DNA from: DYRG01 sp041161065
GTDB taxonomy: Bacteria; Pseudomonadota; Gammaproteobacteria; Beggiatoales; Beggiatoaceae
Direction: 5' to 3'
DNA length: 64,000 bases
Assembly: GCA_041161065.1 (NCBI GenBank)
Contig: JBEAVE010000009.1
Span: forward strand, 1-64,000
The notes under the pieces are model-generated. The model was not told where the DNA came from and did not search any database. It worked only from the letters and a program-made list of their open reading frames with translations. The translations under genes and the position numbers were made by a program. Below, piece by piece: positions 42,089 to 52,006 of the stretch. Numbering within the stretch: the first letter of the stretch is position 1; each line of letters starts with the position of its first letter.

Positions 42089-44431
42089 ATGATAACTATC
42101 GAAATAGACGGAAAATCCTGTCAAGCCGAATCGGGGCAAATGCTCATCGATGTGGCGGATGCGGCGGGCATCGATATTCCGCGCTTTTGCTATCATAAAA
42201 AACTCTCTGTCGCGGCGAGCTGCCGTATGTGTTTGGTGGATGTTGAAAAAGCCCCCAAACCGCTCCCCGCCTGTGCGACCCCCGTCATGAACGGCATGGT
42301 CGTGCGCACTCGCTCCGACAAAGCCCGCACTGCTCAAAAAGCAGTGATGGAATTTCTCTTAATCAACCACCCCCTCGATTGTCCGATCTGTGATCAAGGC
42401 GGCGAATGTGAATTGCAAGATATTGCGGTCGGTTACGGCAGCGATGTGGCGCGTTTTCAAGAACTTAAGCGGGTTGTCCCCGACAAATATCTTGGTCCTC
42501 TCATTTCCACTGAAATGACACGCTGCATTCATTGTACGCGCTGCGTGCGGTTTAGTGCGGAAATTGCGGGCGTTCGCGAAATGGGTGCAACTGGTCGAGG
42601 CGAAAATATGCGCATCGGCACTTACATCGAAAATACTATCGATTCAGAGCTTTCTGGAAATATGGTCGATGTGTGTCCTGTAGGCGCGTTAACGTCAAAA
42701 CCGTTCAGATTTACTGCTCGCGCTTGGGAATTACAACAGCGCGATAGCGTTTCTCCGCACGATGCGGTTGGCGCGAATCTTCACTTCCACGTTCGTCGTA
42801 ATCAAGTGATGCGTGCCGTTCCCAAAGAAAACGAAGCCGTCAATGAAGTATGGCTTGCGGATCGGGATCGTTACAGTTATTTGGCATTGCAAGCGGAAGA
42901 TCGTCTGACTGCGCCGATGATCAAAAAAGATGGTCAATGGCAAACCGTTGAATGGGAAACCGCGCTGAAATTTGCGGTGAAAAGCCTTCACGACGTGAGT
43001 TGTCAACATACTTCTGCACAGTTAGGCGCGTTGGCATCATCGACTTCGACATTGGAAGAATTGTATTTATTGCAAAAATTGATGCGCGGCATGAATTGCC
43101 AAAACATCGATCATCGTGTGCGCCAAGCCGATTTTAGCGATCAAGACGTTGCGCCGTTGTTCCCATATTTAGCTCAAAGTTTGAGCGATTTGGAACAACT
43201 CGATACTGCATTAATTATCGGTTCAAATTTACGCAAAGAACAACCCCTTATAAATCAACGACTTCGCAAAGCAACCCTTGCGGATCGTGGTTTGATCAGT
43301 GAGCGCGTGAAAGCTAACATGATGGCGATTAATCCTGTCGATTATGATTTTAACTATCCGTTAAAAGCTAAAGCCATCGATCCTAATTTAATCAAGACTT
43401 TAGCGAGTGTTGCAAAAGCATTGGGTGCGGATATTCAAGCGGAAAGTTGTGAAAATGGACAACTCATCGCAGAAACGCTCAAAAATGGTCAAAATAAAAC
43501 TTTATTAGTGGGTCAGCTCGTTCAGAACCATCCACAAGCTGCTGTTTTAAAATCACTTATTTCGACGATCGGAAAATTGAGCGGATCGAAAATTGGTTAT
43601 TTGGCAGAGTCTGGAAACGCGGCTGGGGCGCATTTGATGGGGATTTTACCGCATCGAGGTGTGTCTGGAAAAGCGATTGAAAACAAAGGCTTGAATGCAC
43701 AACAAATGCTCACTAAAGGGTTAAAAGGATATTTACTTTTAGGACTCGAACCTGAATTAGATAGCCGTTTTGGCGCAACTGCGTTAGAAACCCTCAAAAA
43801 AGCACAATGTGTCGTTAGCTTAACCGCGTTCAAAACGCCCGCGATGTTAGAATATGCAACGGTGTTATTACCTATCGCATTATTCCCTGAAACATCAGGT
43901 ACTTACATTAATGGCGAAGGTCGTTGGCAAGCGTTCAACGGCGCGGTTTCTCCCGCTGGCGACGCACGTCCCGCATGGAAGGTGTTGAGAGTATTAGCAA
44001 ATTTATTGCAAGTTGAGGATTTTGAATACGCTTCGACTGACGATATTCGCCGTGAAATTGGCACGTTTCTTCCCGAAACGCCACTCGCGGACAATACACA
44101 ATGCAATGCTTTACCAAATACGTTTGAAATCCCCACTTCAAATGGCTTGCAACGCCTCACAGAAATGCCGATTTATGCCGTCGATGCAATGGTTCGTCGA
44201 GCAGGTGCATTACAAAAAACCGCCGACGCGCAGAAATCCGCTGGCATTGTCTTAAATGCTCAACAATTTGCTCATTTACAAGGACGCGATAAAATCAACG
44301 TTTCTCAAAATGGTCAAACGTTTGAAATGGCATTTCGTTTAGAAGACAATGTTCCTCAAAATTGTGCATTAGTTTTTGGTGGACAAATGCTTGGTGATTG
44401 GGACGGTTTCTTAACGGTTGGAGAAAGTTAA
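42089..44431 (+). CDS. nuoG: NADH-quinone oxidoreductase subunit G
   Basis: The Fe-S subunit of the complex I peripheral arm. 780 residues: a [2Fe-2S] site C34, C45, C48, C62; the His/Cys N5 site H94, C98, C101, C107; a [4Fe-4S] site C146, C149, C152 and C196. A molybdopterin-oxidoreductase-like domain without cofactor residues follows. It is the first gene of the block here; nuoA-F must be elsewhere. nuoH starts two bases after its stop. Confidence 0.96.
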   Translation: MITIEIDGKSCQAESGQMLIDVADAAGIDIPRFCYHKKLSVAASCRMCLVDVEKAPKPLPACATPVMNGMVVRTRSDKARTAQKAVMEFLLINHPLDCPICDQGGECELQDIAVGYGSDVARFQELKRVVPDKYLGPLISTEMTRCIHCTRCVRFSAEIAGVREMGATGRGENMRIGTYIENTIDSELSGNMVDVCPVGALTSKPFRFTARAWELQQRDSVSPHDAVGANLHFHVRRNQVMRAVPKENEAVNEVWLADRDRYSYLALQAEDRLTAPMIKKDGQWQTVEWETALKFAVKSLHDVSCQHTSAQLGALASSTSTLEELYLLQKLMRGMNCQNIDHRVRQADFSDQDVAPLFPYLAQSLSDLEQLDTALIIGSNLRKEQPLINQRLRKATLADRGLISERVKANMMAINPVDYDFNYPLKAKAIDPNLIKTLASVAKALGADIQAESCENGQLIAETLKNGQNKTLLVGQLVQNHPQAAVLKSLISTIGKLSGSKIGYLAESGNAAGAHLMGILPHRGVSGKAIENKGLNAQQMLTKGLKGYLLLGLEPELDSRFGATALETLKKAQCVVSLTAFKTPAMLEYATVLLPIALFPETSGTYINGEGRWQAFNGAVSPAGDARPAWKVLRVLANLLQVEDFEYASTDDIRREIGTFLPETPLADNTQCNALPNTFEIPTSNGLQRLTEMPIYAVDAMVRRAGALQKTADAQKSAGIVLNAQQFAHLQGRDKINVSQNGQTFEMAFRLEDNVPQNCALVFGGQMLGDWDGFLTVGES

Positions 44432-44433
44432 TT

Positions 44434-45531
44434 ATGTGGCTTACTTTAGCGTCTTTTGCAGGATTTTTGCTCTTTTTAGTGATTAGCGCAATTACCGTCG
44501 CAATTCATTTGAAACTCACGATGTTAGCAGCACTTGTCGTAACGGTGGCGTGTTTGTTGTTAATGGTTGCGTATTTGACGTATGCTGAGCGTAAAATCAT
44601 CGGTTATATGCAGATTCGACTAGGTCCGAATCGGGTCGGTCCGAAAGGTTGGTTGCAACCGATTGCGGATGCCGTGAAATTGATGTTCAAAGAAATCATT
44701 ATTCCATCGGGCGCAAATCGTTTTCTTTTCATTCTTGCTCCCGTACTTTCAATGGGACCTGCATTAGCCGCATGGGCGGTTGTTCCCTTTGATGATGGGT
44801 GGGTTTTTGCAAATGTCAATGCAGGAATTCTTTACATTCTTGCTCTCACTTCAATGGGCGTGTACGGCGTTATTATTGCGGGTTGGGCTTCCAATTCAAA
44901 ATACGCTTTCTTAGGCGCAATGCGGTCGGCGGCACAAATCGTTGCTTACGAAATTGCAATGGGATTTGCTCTCGTTGGGGTATTAGTGGCGGCGGGCAGT
45001 TTGAATTTGAGCGACATTGTCAAAGCGCAAGCAAATGATTACGGGTTTCTCGGTTGGTATTGGATTCCGTTGTTACCGTTATTTGTCGTGTATTTTATTT
45101 CTGGATTAGCGGAAACCAACCGTGCACCATTTGACGTTGCAGAAGGTGAATCAGAAATCGTGGCGGGATTTCACGTTGAATATTCTGGAATGTTATTCGC
45201 GGTGTTTTTCTTAGCTGAATATTTGAACATGATTTTGGTTTCTGCTTTAACTGCGATTATGTTTCTCGGGGGTTGGTTATCGCCTTTTCACGGGACATTT
45301 TTAGATGCGTATTTCAATTGGATTCCGGGTGTTGTGTGGATGTTTTTGAAAGTGGCATTTTTGTTATTCTTTTTCCTCTGGTTTCGCGCGACATTTCCTC
45401 GCTATCGTTATGACCAAATTATGCGTTTAGGTTGGAAAGTATTTATTCCCATTACCTTAGTTTGGTTGTTTGTCACAGCGATATTTGTGTTGGTTCATTT
45501 GCCGCCTTGGTTTGTTACCAAAGGAGTTTAA
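44434..45531 (+). CDS. nuoH: NADH-quinone oxidoreductase subunit H
   Basis: A membrane subunit that forms the quinone chamber. 365 residues, about eight or more transmembrane helices, with ERKIIGYMQIRLGPNRVGPKG and GLAETNRAPFDVAEGESEIVAGFHVEYSG, the acidic signature of NuoH. The frame runs back to 44398 inside nuoG; the ATG at 44434 follows GGAGAAAGTTAATT and is preferred. nuoI starts two bases after its stop. Confidence 0.96.
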   Translation: MWLTLASFAGFLLFLVISAITVAIHLKLTMLAALVVTVACLLLMVAYLTYAERKIIGYMQIRLGPNRVGPKGWLQPIADAVKLMFKEIIIPSGANRFLFILAPVLSMGPALAAWAVVPFDDGWVFANVNAGILYILALTSMGVYGVIIAGWASNSKYAFLGAMRSAAQIVAYEIAMGFALVGVLVAAGSLNLSDIVKAQANDYGFLGWYWIPLLPLFVVYFISGLAETNRAPFDVAEGESEIVAGFHVEYSGMLFAVFFLAEYLNMILVSALTAIMFLGGWLSPFHGTFLDAYFNWIPGVVWMFLKVAFLLFFFLWFRATFPRYRYDQIMRLGWKVFIPITLVWLFVTAIFVLVHLPPWFVTKGV

Positions 45532-45533
45532 TT

Positions 45534-46025
45534 ATGTCAAATAATGTAATGGATTATTTGCAACGTTTAACCCTTTCTGAGTTGTTTCAAGGAATGGGGG
45601 TCACGGGCAGATATTTGTTCAAACATAAGATCACCGTTCAATATCCAGAGGAAAAAACCCCGCTTTCGCATCGTTTTCGTGGACACCATGCGTTGCGTCG
45701 TTATCCTAATGGAGAAGAACGTTGCATCGCGTGTAAATTGTGTGAAGCCGTTTGTCCCGCTTTAGCGATTACCATTGAAGCCGAACCGCGTGCTGACGGT
45801 AGCAGAAGAACCACCCGTTATGACATTGATATGTACAAATGTATTTTCTGCGGTTTTTGTGAAGAAGCCTGCCCCGTCGATGCGATTGTCGAAACCAGTA
45901 AATTTGAATATCACGGTGAAGTGCGCGGCGATTTGATCATGACTAAAGAAAAACTCTTAGCCATCGGTGATGAACTAGAAACCAGCATTGCCGCTAATCG
46001 TGCATTAGATGCCCCTTACCGTTAG
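45534..46025 (+). CDS. nuoI: NADH-quinone oxidoreductase subunit I
   Basis: The 8Fe ferredoxin-like subunit carrying clusters N6a and N6b. 163 residues with two C-x2-C-x2-C-x3-C sets: C64, C67, C70, C74 and C103, C106, C109, C113. The segment RGHHALRRYPNGEERCIACK is typical. The start at 45534 follows AAAGGAGTTTAATT; the longer open frame back to 45432 lies inside nuoH. Confidence 0.97.
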   Translation: MSNNVMDYLQRLTLSELFQGMGVTGRYLFKHKITVQYPEEKTPLSHRFRGHHALRRYPNGEERCIACKLCEAVCPALAITIEAEPRADGSRRTTRYDIDMYKCIFCGFCEEACPVDAIVETSKFEYHGEVRGDLIMTKEKLLAIGDELETSIAANRALDAPYR

Positions 46026-46037
46026 GAATATAACATT

Positions 46038-46625
46038 ATGATGTTAAAGATCATTTTTTACCTCTTCTCAGCGATTTTGGTCTTTGCTGCGGTGAGAGTT
46101 ATTACCGTTAGAAATCCTATTCATGCGGCATTACATTTGGTGTTGGCGTTCTTCTCGTCGGCGGCAATTTGGATGTTATTACACGCAGAGTTTCTCGCAA
46201 TTACATTATTATTAGTGTACGTCGGCGCAGTCATGATTTTATTCTTATTTGTCGTCATGATGCTCGACATTAACATTTCGGTATTGCGCGAGGGTTTCAA
46301 TCGTTATTTGCCGTTTGGTATTTTAATGGGCGCGCTAATTTTATTGGAAATAGTGATGGTTGTCGGTTCTAAGTTCTTTAGAATTGAGGCGGTTGCAACT
46401 GAGAATATTTCTAATACTTTATTGTTAGGACGGGCGTTATATAATGATTATGTGTACGCATTTGAAATTGCGGCGGTCATTTTATTAGTGGCAATGGTTG
46501 CAGCGATTACATTAACGATGCGTCCGCCCCGTCAAACGAAATATCAACATCCTTCCGAACAAGTGAAAATCAAACGTGAGGATCGAGTGCGTTTGTTGAA
46601 ACTACCGGCTGAGAAATCTGAATAG
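46038..46625 (+). CDS. nuoJ: NADH-quinone oxidoreductase subunit J
   Basis: A 195-residue membrane subunit with five hydrophobic segments. HAALHLVLAFFSSAAIWMLL and LLVYVGAVMILFLFVVMMLDI (pi-bulge helix region) are diagnostic. The basic C-terminal tail (VKIKREDRVRLLK) is cytoplasmic. ATG codons at 46038 and 46041 are both possible. It sits 12 bases after nuoI. Confidence 0.94.
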   Translation: MMLKIIFYLFSAILVFAAVRVITVRNPIHAALHLVLAFFSSAAIWMLLHAEFLAITLLLVYVGAVMILFLFVVMMLDINISVLREGFNRYLPFGILMGALILLEIVMVVGSKFFRIEAVATENISNTLLLGRALYNDYVYAFEIAAVILLVAMVAAITLTMRPPRQTKYQHPSEQVKIKREDRVRLLKLPAEKSE

Positions 46626-46633
46626 GAGGAAAT

Positions 46634-46939
46634 GTGTTAGTTTTATCTGATTTTTTGATTTTAGGCGCAGTGTTATTTTGCATTAGTATGGCGGGGATTT
46701 TCCTCAACCGTAAAAATATGATTGTGCTTTTAATGTGTATTGAATTAATGCTATTAGCAGTCAATATGAATTTCTTAGCATTTTCGCATTTCAACGGTAA
46801 CATTCACGGACAGATTTTTGTCTTTTTTATCTTGACGGTTGCTGCCGCCGAATCTGCAATTGGTTTGGCGATTTTAGTGGTGTTGTTCCGTAATAAACGA
46901 ACAATTAACGTAGAAGACCTTGACAGCATGAAGGGTTAG
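46634..46939 (+). CDS. nuoK: NADH-quinone oxidoreductase subunit K
   Basis: A 101-residue membrane subunit with three helices and two buried Glu residues (VLLMCIELMLLAVNMNFLAF and AAAESAIGLAI). The start is GTG at 46634, four bases after a perfect AGGAGG (46624-46629). An ATG two bases earlier is out of frame. It is one base ahead of nuoL. Confidence 0.94.
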   Translation: MLVLSDFLILGAVLFCISMAGIFLNRKNMIVLLMCIELMLLAVNMNFLAFSHFNGNIHGQIFVFFILTVAAAESAIGLAILVVLFRNKRTINVEDLDSMKG

Positions 46940-46940
46940 C

Positions 46941-48932
46941 ATGAAAACCATTGCTTTAATCATTGTGCTTGCGCCGTTGTTTGGTTCAATTGTGGCGGGT
47001 TTGTTTGGGGTTTCTCGACAAATCGCGCATTGGGTAACAACTGCCGGTGTGGGCATTGCATTTTTCTTATCCGCATATATTTTCAAAATGGTTGCAATTG
47101 ATGGGGTAACAGCCTTTGGTGATTCCTCTCAAACAACGCTTTACACTTGGTTAGTCAGCGGAAATATCAAATTTCAAGTCGGCTTTCTGATTGATAGCTT
47201 AACGTCCATTATGATGGTCACTGTCACTTTTGTTTCTCTCATGGTACATATTTATACCATTGGTTACATGGATCACGACGAACATAATTGGGAAAAACCC
47301 AGTTTAGCGGGTAATAACAGTTATCAACGTTTCTTTTCATACATTTCATTGTTCACTTTCTCAATGTTAATGTTGGTAATGTCCAACAATTTCTTACAAC
47401 TGTTTTTTGGTTGGGAAGCAGTGGGATTGGTTTCTTATTTGTTGATTGGTTTCTGGTTTCAAAGAGAAACAGCCGTCTATGCTAATTTGAAAGCGTTTTT
47501 AGTGAATCGCGTTGGGGATTTCGGATTCTTATTAGGAATCGCTGCAATTGTGATGTATTTCAATAGTTTAGATTACGTTGATGTTTTCGCAAACGCAAAG
47601 AACTTGAGTAATACGGTCATTCACGTTTTCCCCAATTTTGATTGGTCGTTAATGACGGTGATTTGTATTCTGTTGTTCATTGGAGCAATGGGTAAATCTG
47701 CACAAGTTCCTTTGCACGTTTGGTTGCCAGACTCAATGGAAGGTCCAACACCGATTTCTGCGTTAATTCACGCCGCCACAATGGTGACTGCGGGGATTTT
47801 CATGGTTGCTCGGATGTCGCCTTTATATGAATTGAGTGCAACGGCATTAAGTTTTGTTTTAATTATTGGTGCAACAACTGCTTTCTTTATGGGTTTGTTG
47901 GGATTAGTTCAAAACGACATCAAACGAGTAGTCGCGTATTCAACACTTTCTCAATTAGGTTATATGACGGTTGCTTTAGGTGCATCGGCATATTCAGCGG
48001 GTATTTTCCATTTGTTCACCCACGCCTTTTTCAAAGCGCTTTTATTTCTCGGTGCGGGTTCGGTGATCATTGCAATGCACCACGAACAAGATATGCGTAA
48101 AATGGGCGGTTTGAGAAAATACATGCCGATTACCTATATTACTTCTTTAATTGGTTCTTTAGCGTTAATTGGTTTCCCGTTCTTTGCAGGTTTCTTCTCC
48201 AAAGACGCGATCATCGAAGCGGTGCATTTAGCGGCTGAACACGGAAGAACAGGTGCGCATTATGCGTATTATGCTGTTTTATCTGGTGTTTTTATCACGG
48301 CATTGTATTCATTCAGAATGTTCTTCTTAGTGTTTCACGGTGAAGAACGCATGGATCATCACACCAAAGAACATTTACACGAAACGCCTTGGGTTGTGAC
48401 TATCCCCTTGATTATGTTAGCAATTCCTTCGGTCTTTGCGGGAATGGCAGGCATTGGATCAGTGGTGTTTGGTGATTTCTTCAGCACTAATGTCATTGCT
48501 GCAAATGCGCTTTCTAAAGTGGAATATCACGGAATGCTTGGATTTGTCATGCACGGCATAATGCAACCACCTTTCTGGTTAGCAATGGCTGGGGTTGCAA
48601 CGGCATATTATCTCTATATGATCAATCCTGAATTACCTGAAATGATCCAAGAGAAATTCTCCTTAATTCACAAAGCGTTAGTGAACAAATACGGCTTTGA
48701 TCAATTTAATGAATGGTTCTTTGCAGGCGGTGCACGAAACATTGGAAATAAACTCTGGCAAACGGGTGACGTTAAAATCATTGACAATGGTTTGGTGAAT
48801 GGTTCTGCGGCATTAGTTGGACGCATTTCTCAGGCTTTGCGAGTTTTGCAAAGTGGATTATTGTATCAATACGCTTTCACCATGATTATTGGTTTGTTAA
48901 TCATGTTGTGGTGGTTCTCGATCCCGACTTAA
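46941..48932 (+). CDS. nuoL: NADH-quinone oxidoreductase subunit L
   Basis: The distal proton-pumping antiporter-like subunit. 663 residues, about 16 helices: FFGWEAVGLVSYLLIGFW with the TM5 Glu, GAMGKSAQVPLHVWLPDSMEGPTPISALIHAATMV (positions 47685-47790), YSTLSQLGYM, and a long lateral helix toward the C-terminus. The length and gene order are normal. Confidence 0.97.
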   Translation: MKTIALIIVLAPLFGSIVAGLFGVSRQIAHWVTTAGVGIAFFLSAYIFKMVAIDGVTAFGDSSQTTLYTWLVSGNIKFQVGFLIDSLTSIMMVTVTFVSLMVHIYTIGYMDHDEHNWEKPSLAGNNSYQRFFSYISLFTFSMLMLVMSNNFLQLFFGWEAVGLVSYLLIGFWFQRETAVYANLKAFLVNRVGDFGFLLGIAAIVMYFNSLDYVDVFANAKNLSNTVIHVFPNFDWSLMTVICILLFIGAMGKSAQVPLHVWLPDSMEGPTPISALIHAATMVTAGIFMVARMSPLYELSATALSFVLIIGATTAFFMGLLGLVQNDIKRVVAYSTLSQLGYMTVALGASAYSAGIFHLFTHAFFKALLFLGAGSVIIAMHHEQDMRKMGGLRKYMPITYITSLIGSLALIGFPFFAGFFSKDAIIEAVHLAAEHGRTGAHYAYYAVLSGVFITALYSFRMFFLVFHGEERMDHHTKEHLHETPWVVTIPLIMLAIPSVFAGMAGIGSVVFGDFFSTNVIAANALSKVEYHGMLGFVMHGIMQPPFWLAMAGVATAYYLYMINPELPEMIQEKFSLIHKALVNKYGFDQFNEWFFAGGARNIGNKLWQTGDVKIIDNGLVNGSAALVGRISQALRVLQSGLLYQYAFTMIIGLLIMLWWFSIPT

Positions 48933-48950
48933 AATTATTAAGGAAATCAA

Positions 48951-50471
48951 ATGTTTGCTGAATTACCTCTTTTAAGTCTTTTAATCTGGCTACCGATTTT
49001 GGGTGGCGCGTGGATTTTATTGCAGGGTCGTAATGAAACCGCCGTCAGACCTATGGCTTTAACGGTTTCTATTTTGACGTTTTTGTTGTCGCTGCCGTTG
49101 TATTTCAATTTCAACAGCACCACCGCCGTCATGCAATTCCAAGAAAAAGCCTCATGGATTCCGTCGCTCAATATGTTCTATTTGTTGGGTGTCGATGGGA
49201 TTTCTATGCCGTTGATTTTGCTCACGACTTTTATTACCGTTTTGGTGATTTTATCGGCATGGTCGGTGATTAAAACAAAACCAGCCCAATACATGGCGGC
49301 GTTCTTAATTATGGAAGGCTTAATGAATGGCGTTTTCGCGGCTTTAGATGCGATGCTGTTCTACGTTTTCTGGGAAGCGATGTTGATACCAATGTTTATC
49401 ATTATCGGCGTGTGGGGCGGTCAGAATCGCGTGTATGCAGCGATTAAGTTCTTCCTCTATACCTTTATTGGTTCGGTGTTGATGTTGATCGCGTTGTTGT
49501 ACATGTATAGCAAATCGGGTAGTTTTGCGATTTTAGATTTGCATCATTTGAAATTAGGCATGAATGCGCAAATCCTTATTTTTATTGCCTTTTTTGCAGC
49601 TTTCGCGGTGAAAGTTCCGATGTGGCCCGTTCACACTTGGTTGCCTGACGCGCACGTTGAAGCTCCGACGGGCGGTTCAGTGGTGTTAGCGGCAATTATG
49701 TTGAAAATGGGAACGTATGGTTTCTTACGTTTTAGTTTGCCGATTGTTCCCGATGCCAGCAAAGAACTTGCAATGTTCATGGTTGTGCTTTCTTTAATTG
49801 CAGTCGTGTATATTGGATTTGTCGCGTTAGTGCAAAAAGATATGAAAAAACTCATTGCGTATTCTTCAATTTCGCACATGGGATTTGTGACGTTAGGCTT
49901 TTTCATGGCATTTCTCATTGTTGCAAATACCAAATCAATCGACGGTGCTGCGATGGGTATTGAAGGGGCATTAGTCCAAATGATTTCTCACGGTTTCATT
50001 TCTGGAGCAATGTTCTTATGCGTTGGGGTTTTATATGACCGCTTGCATAGTCGCCAAATCGCTGATTACGGCGGGGTTGCGAACATGATGCCGAAATTTG
50101 CCATGTTTGCGGTGTTATTTGGTATGGCAAACTCTGGATTACCTGGAACATCGGGATTTGTGGGTGAGTTTCTCGTTATTTTAGCGAGTTTCAAAGCCAA
50201 CCCTTGGATTGCATTTCTCGCCGCGACCACGTTGATATTAGGTGCAGCTTACACGTTGTGGATGGTGAAACGGGTCATGTTTGGCGCAGTGCCATCTGAG
50301 AAAATGTCGAGCGTCGGCACATTAGAAGATTTGAATTATCGTGAAATCTTTATTTTAAGTGTGTTAGCGATTGCGGTGTTATTTTTTGGTTTGTACCCTG
50401 CGCCATTATTAGACGTAATGCACGCCTCGGTAGAAAACTTATTGCAACACGTTATGCAATCTAAACTCTAA
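48951..50471 (+). CDS. nuoM: NADH-quinone oxidoreductase subunit M
   Basis: An antiporter-like proton-pumping subunit of 506 residues. LLGVDGISMPLILLT, YVFWEAMLIPMFIIIGVWGG (conserved Glu), KVPMWPVHTWLPDAHVEAPT with the channel Lys, and SSISHMGFVTLGF are all present. An SD (AAGGAAATCAA) precedes the start. It is 18 bases after nuoL. Confidence 0.97.
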   Translation: MFAELPLLSLLIWLPILGGAWILLQGRNETAVRPMALTVSILTFLLSLPLYFNFNSTTAVMQFQEKASWIPSLNMFYLLGVDGISMPLILLTTFITVLVILSAWSVIKTKPAQYMAAFLIMEGLMNGVFAALDAMLFYVFWEAMLIPMFIIIGVWGGQNRVYAAIKFFLYTFIGSVLMLIALLYMYSKSGSFAILDLHHLKLGMNAQILIFIAFFAAFAVKVPMWPVHTWLPDAHVEAPTGGSVVLAAIMLKMGTYGFLRFSLPIVPDASKELAMFMVVLSLIAVVYIGFVALVQKDMKKLIAYSSISHMGFVTLGFFMAFLIVANTKSIDGAAMGIEGALVQMISHGFISGAMFLCVGVLYDRLHSRQIADYGGVANMMPKFAMFAVLFGMANSGLPGTSGFVGEFLVILASFKANPWIAFLAATTLILGAAYTLWMVKRVMFGAVPSEKMSSVGTLEDLNYREIFILSVLAIAVLFFGLYPAPLLDVMHASVENLLQHVMQSKL

Positions 50472-50483
50472 AAGGAGAACATC

Positions 50484-51899
50484 ATGCACTTGTTATTACC
50501 TGAGATTTTTATGTTAGGCATGATTTGTATTATTTTAGTAGTCGATGCCTTTTTATCAGAGAAACACCGCGATGTAACTTATCATTTAGCGCAAGGAACT
50601 GTTGTAATCACGGCAGTTTTAACTTTCTTAAATAGCAGCAATACGCCCGTGTATTTGATGAACCATTTGTTCGTGAGCGATGCGTTAAGTTTGGTGCTTA
50701 AATTAGCGGTTTTTATTCTAATCTCTGGGGTATTTCTGTATTCTAAAGATTATTTAAAAGATCGCAATTTATACAAAGGCGAATTCTTCATCATGGTTTT
50801 AACCGCGATGTTAGGAATGCAAGTGATGATTTCTGCGCATCATTTGTTGACTTTGTATTTAGGATTAGAATTGCTCGCGCTTTCTTTGTATGGTTTAGTT
50901 GCAATGCACCGCGATTCTGCGCAAGCCGCTGAAGCTGCTATGAAATATTTCGTATTGGGTGCATTAGCATCGGGTATGTTGTTATATGGTATGTCAATGC
51001 TGTATGGTTTGACGGGCAGCTTGCAATTAGATCAAATTGCTCAAGTCATTGCGAAAGGTGAATTAAATCGTTCGTTATTGAATTTCTCCTTAGCATTTAT
51101 TTTAGCGGGCTTAGCATTTAAATTAGGTGCAGTGCCATTTCATGTTTGGTTGCCAGACGTTTATCAAGGTGCACCCACTTCAATGACTTTATTAATGGGA
51201 ACTGCCCCTAAAATTGCGGGGTTTGCTCTGTTAATGCGTTTATTGACCGAAGGTTTAGGCGGATTGCATGCAGATTGGAAAGTTGTTTTAATTGTGCTTG
51301 CCATTCTTTCCATGGGCTTTGGAAATATTGTTGCTATTGCTCAAACCAACATTAAAAGAATGTTAGCGTATTCAACGATTTCTCATATGGGTTTCTTGAT
51401 GTTAGGAATCTTGACGGGAACAATTCAAGGATATAACGCGTCGTTGTTTTATGTTTTGGCATATAGTTTCATGTCATTGGGTGCATTTGGAATGATTATT
51501 TTGCTCAGTCGTGCAGGATTTGAAGCCGAGCAATTAGATGATTTCAAAGGTTTAAATGAACGTAGTCCTTGGTTAGCATTTCTGATGTTAATTTTCATGC
51601 TTTCAATGGCGGGCGTTCCTCCAATGTTAGGTTTCTGGGCGAAATGGTCTGTTTTAAGTCAAGTTGTTGCCGCAGGTTTCTTCTGGTTAGCGGTGTTGGC
51701 GGTGTTGTTCTCGGTGATTGGTGCGTACTATTATTTGCGCATTGTGAAATTAATGTATTTCGACAAATCACAGGACAATACAACCATTGAACCTTCTTCA
51801 GAAATGCGGGCGGTAATTAGTGTAAATGCGTTGGGCATTTTAGTTTTAGGTTTATCACCTCAAATTTTAGTGCAACTTTGCAGCCACGTTTTCAAATAA
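50484..51899 (+). CDS. nuoN: NADH-quinone oxidoreductase subunit N
   Basis: The third antiporter-like subunit. 471 residues: LELLALSLYGLVAMHRDS, LAFKLGAVPFHVWLPDVYQG, and YSTISHMGFLMLGI. An SD (AAAGGAGAACATC) precedes the ATG. It is the last gene of the nuoG-N block and is followed by a strong terminator. Confidence 0.97.
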   Translation: MHLLLPEIFMLGMICIILVVDAFLSEKHRDVTYHLAQGTVVITAVLTFLNSSNTPVYLMNHLFVSDALSLVLKLAVFILISGVFLYSKDYLKDRNLYKGEFFIMVLTAMLGMQVMISAHHLLTLYLGLELLALSLYGLVAMHRDSAQAAEAAMKYFVLGALASGMLLYGMSMLYGLTGSLQLDQIAQVIAKGELNRSLLNFSLAFILAGLAFKLGAVPFHVWLPDVYQGAPTSMTLLMGTAPKIAGFALLMRLLTEGLGGLHADWKVVLIVLAILSMGFGNIVAIAQTNIKRMLAYSTISHMGFLMLGILTGTIQGYNASLFYVLAYSFMSLGAFGMIILLSRAGFEAEQLDDFKGLNERSPWLAFLMLIFMLSMAGVPPMLGFWAKWSVLSQVVAAGFFWLAVLAVLFSVIGAYYYLRIVKLMYFDKSQDNTTIEPSSEMRAVISVNALGILVLGLSPQILVQLCSHVFK

Positions 51900-51924
51900 T
51901 TCTCTTTTAATTCATTCTTTAAAA

Positions 51925-51959
51925 GGCTATATCTTTCAATAGGATATAGTCTTTTTTTT
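51925..51959 (+). terminator. Rho-independent terminator of the nuo block
   Basis: CTATATC (51927-51933) pairs with GATATAG (51943-51949) around a nine-base loop, followed by TCTTTTTTTT. It lies 26 bases after the nuoN stop. Confidence 0.9.
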
Positions 51960-52006
51960 ATGGACTTTTGCTTATTTTCTCGTTCTCAGATTTTTCTTAT
52001 TCTTTA

